DNA from: an uncultured Lachnospiraceae bacterium
GTDB taxonomy: Bacteria > Bacillota > Clostridia > Lachnospirales > Lachnospiraceae
NCBI GenBank assembly: GCA_910585895.1
Contig: CAJUHY010000097.1
Span: 1 to 5,294 of the forward strand
Direction of reading: 5' to 3'
DNA length: 5,294 bases
Shown piece by piece: positions 5,230 to 5,294 of the stretch (position 1 is its first letter; each line of letters starts with the position of its first letter). The notes under the pieces were generated by a model that did not search any database, was not told the origin of the DNA, and was given only the letters and a program-made list of their open reading frames with translations. The position numbers and the translations under genes are program-made.

Positions 5230-5294
5230 ATGCAGCAGTCATTTTATTCAGAAAAAGAAATGTTTGCGGACGCGCTGACCGCAGAAAAAACAGC
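5230..5294 (+). CDS. CotF-like spore coat protein, N-terminal fragment at window edge
   Basis: Only about 21 codons are present, beginning MQQSFYSEKEMFADALTAEKT, with no stop before the right edge. The ATG at 5230 follows AGGAGG (5218-5223), which overlaps the stop of the preceding gene. The 'SEKEM..DALTAEK' opening is like the start of clostridial CotF / coat F domain proteins, which would fit the preceding small helical protein. With so few residues the family call is tentative, although the reading frame itself is well supported. Confidence 0.6.
   Translation, partial: MQQSFYSEKEMFADALTAEKT

Noticed and set aside
1..5294. CRISPR array, tRNA, rRNA, transposase or phage genes
   Set aside because: No regularly spaced repeats, tRNA-like cloverleaf, rRNA sequence or mobile-element protein was seen on either strand.

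Overview
The window looks like chromosomal DNA from an anaerobic, spore-forming Clostridia member, most plausibly Lachnospiraceae-like. The grounds are an oxygen-sensitive glycyl-radical-enzyme activase, strong AGGAGG-type ribosome binding sites, moderate GC content, and a final pair of small genes that resemble clostridial spore coat (CotF / ferritin-like) proteins. The taxonomic call is inference, since no rRNA or marker gene is present.

Layout. (1) Positions 1-885, minus strand: a radical SAM activase of a glycyl radical enzyme (GRE), missing only its C-terminal end at the window edge. (2) Positions 886-1097: a divergent AT-rich intergenic region with two near-identical dyads (TAATTCC..GAATTA) exactly 50 bp apart and a third, different dyad. 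(3) Positions 1098-3726, plus strand: a complete ABC importer operon of the sulfonate/nitrate/taurine (SsuABC/TauABC) type, in the order permease, ATPase, substrate-binding lipoprotein. A 12-bp perfect inverted repeat spans the ATPase stop codon, and a 17-bp hairpin follows the operon. (4) Positions 3791-3982, minus strand: a 63-residue unknown protein with a strong SD and a good extended -10 promoter. (5) Positions 4240-4923, plus strand: an unrecognised protein with two membrane segments and a cytosolic-type C-terminal domain. (6) Positions 5034 to the end, plus strand: two translationally linked small genes, the second cut by the window edge, that look like sporulation coat-associated proteins.

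How the genes may work together. The activase and the importer diverge from one operator-rich region, so they are probably co-regulated and may serve one pathway. The importer family commonly carries organosulfonates, and the usual sulfonate-cleaving oxygenases (SsuD, TauD) are absent here. A reasonable but unproven hypothesis is anaerobic use of a sulfonate or related anion, imported by the ABC system and cleaved by a GRE encoded just beyond the left edge. The repeated operator resembles, from memory, sites of the Rrf2-type cysteine regulator CymR, which would fit sulfur control. The right-hand third appears unrelated to this pathway.
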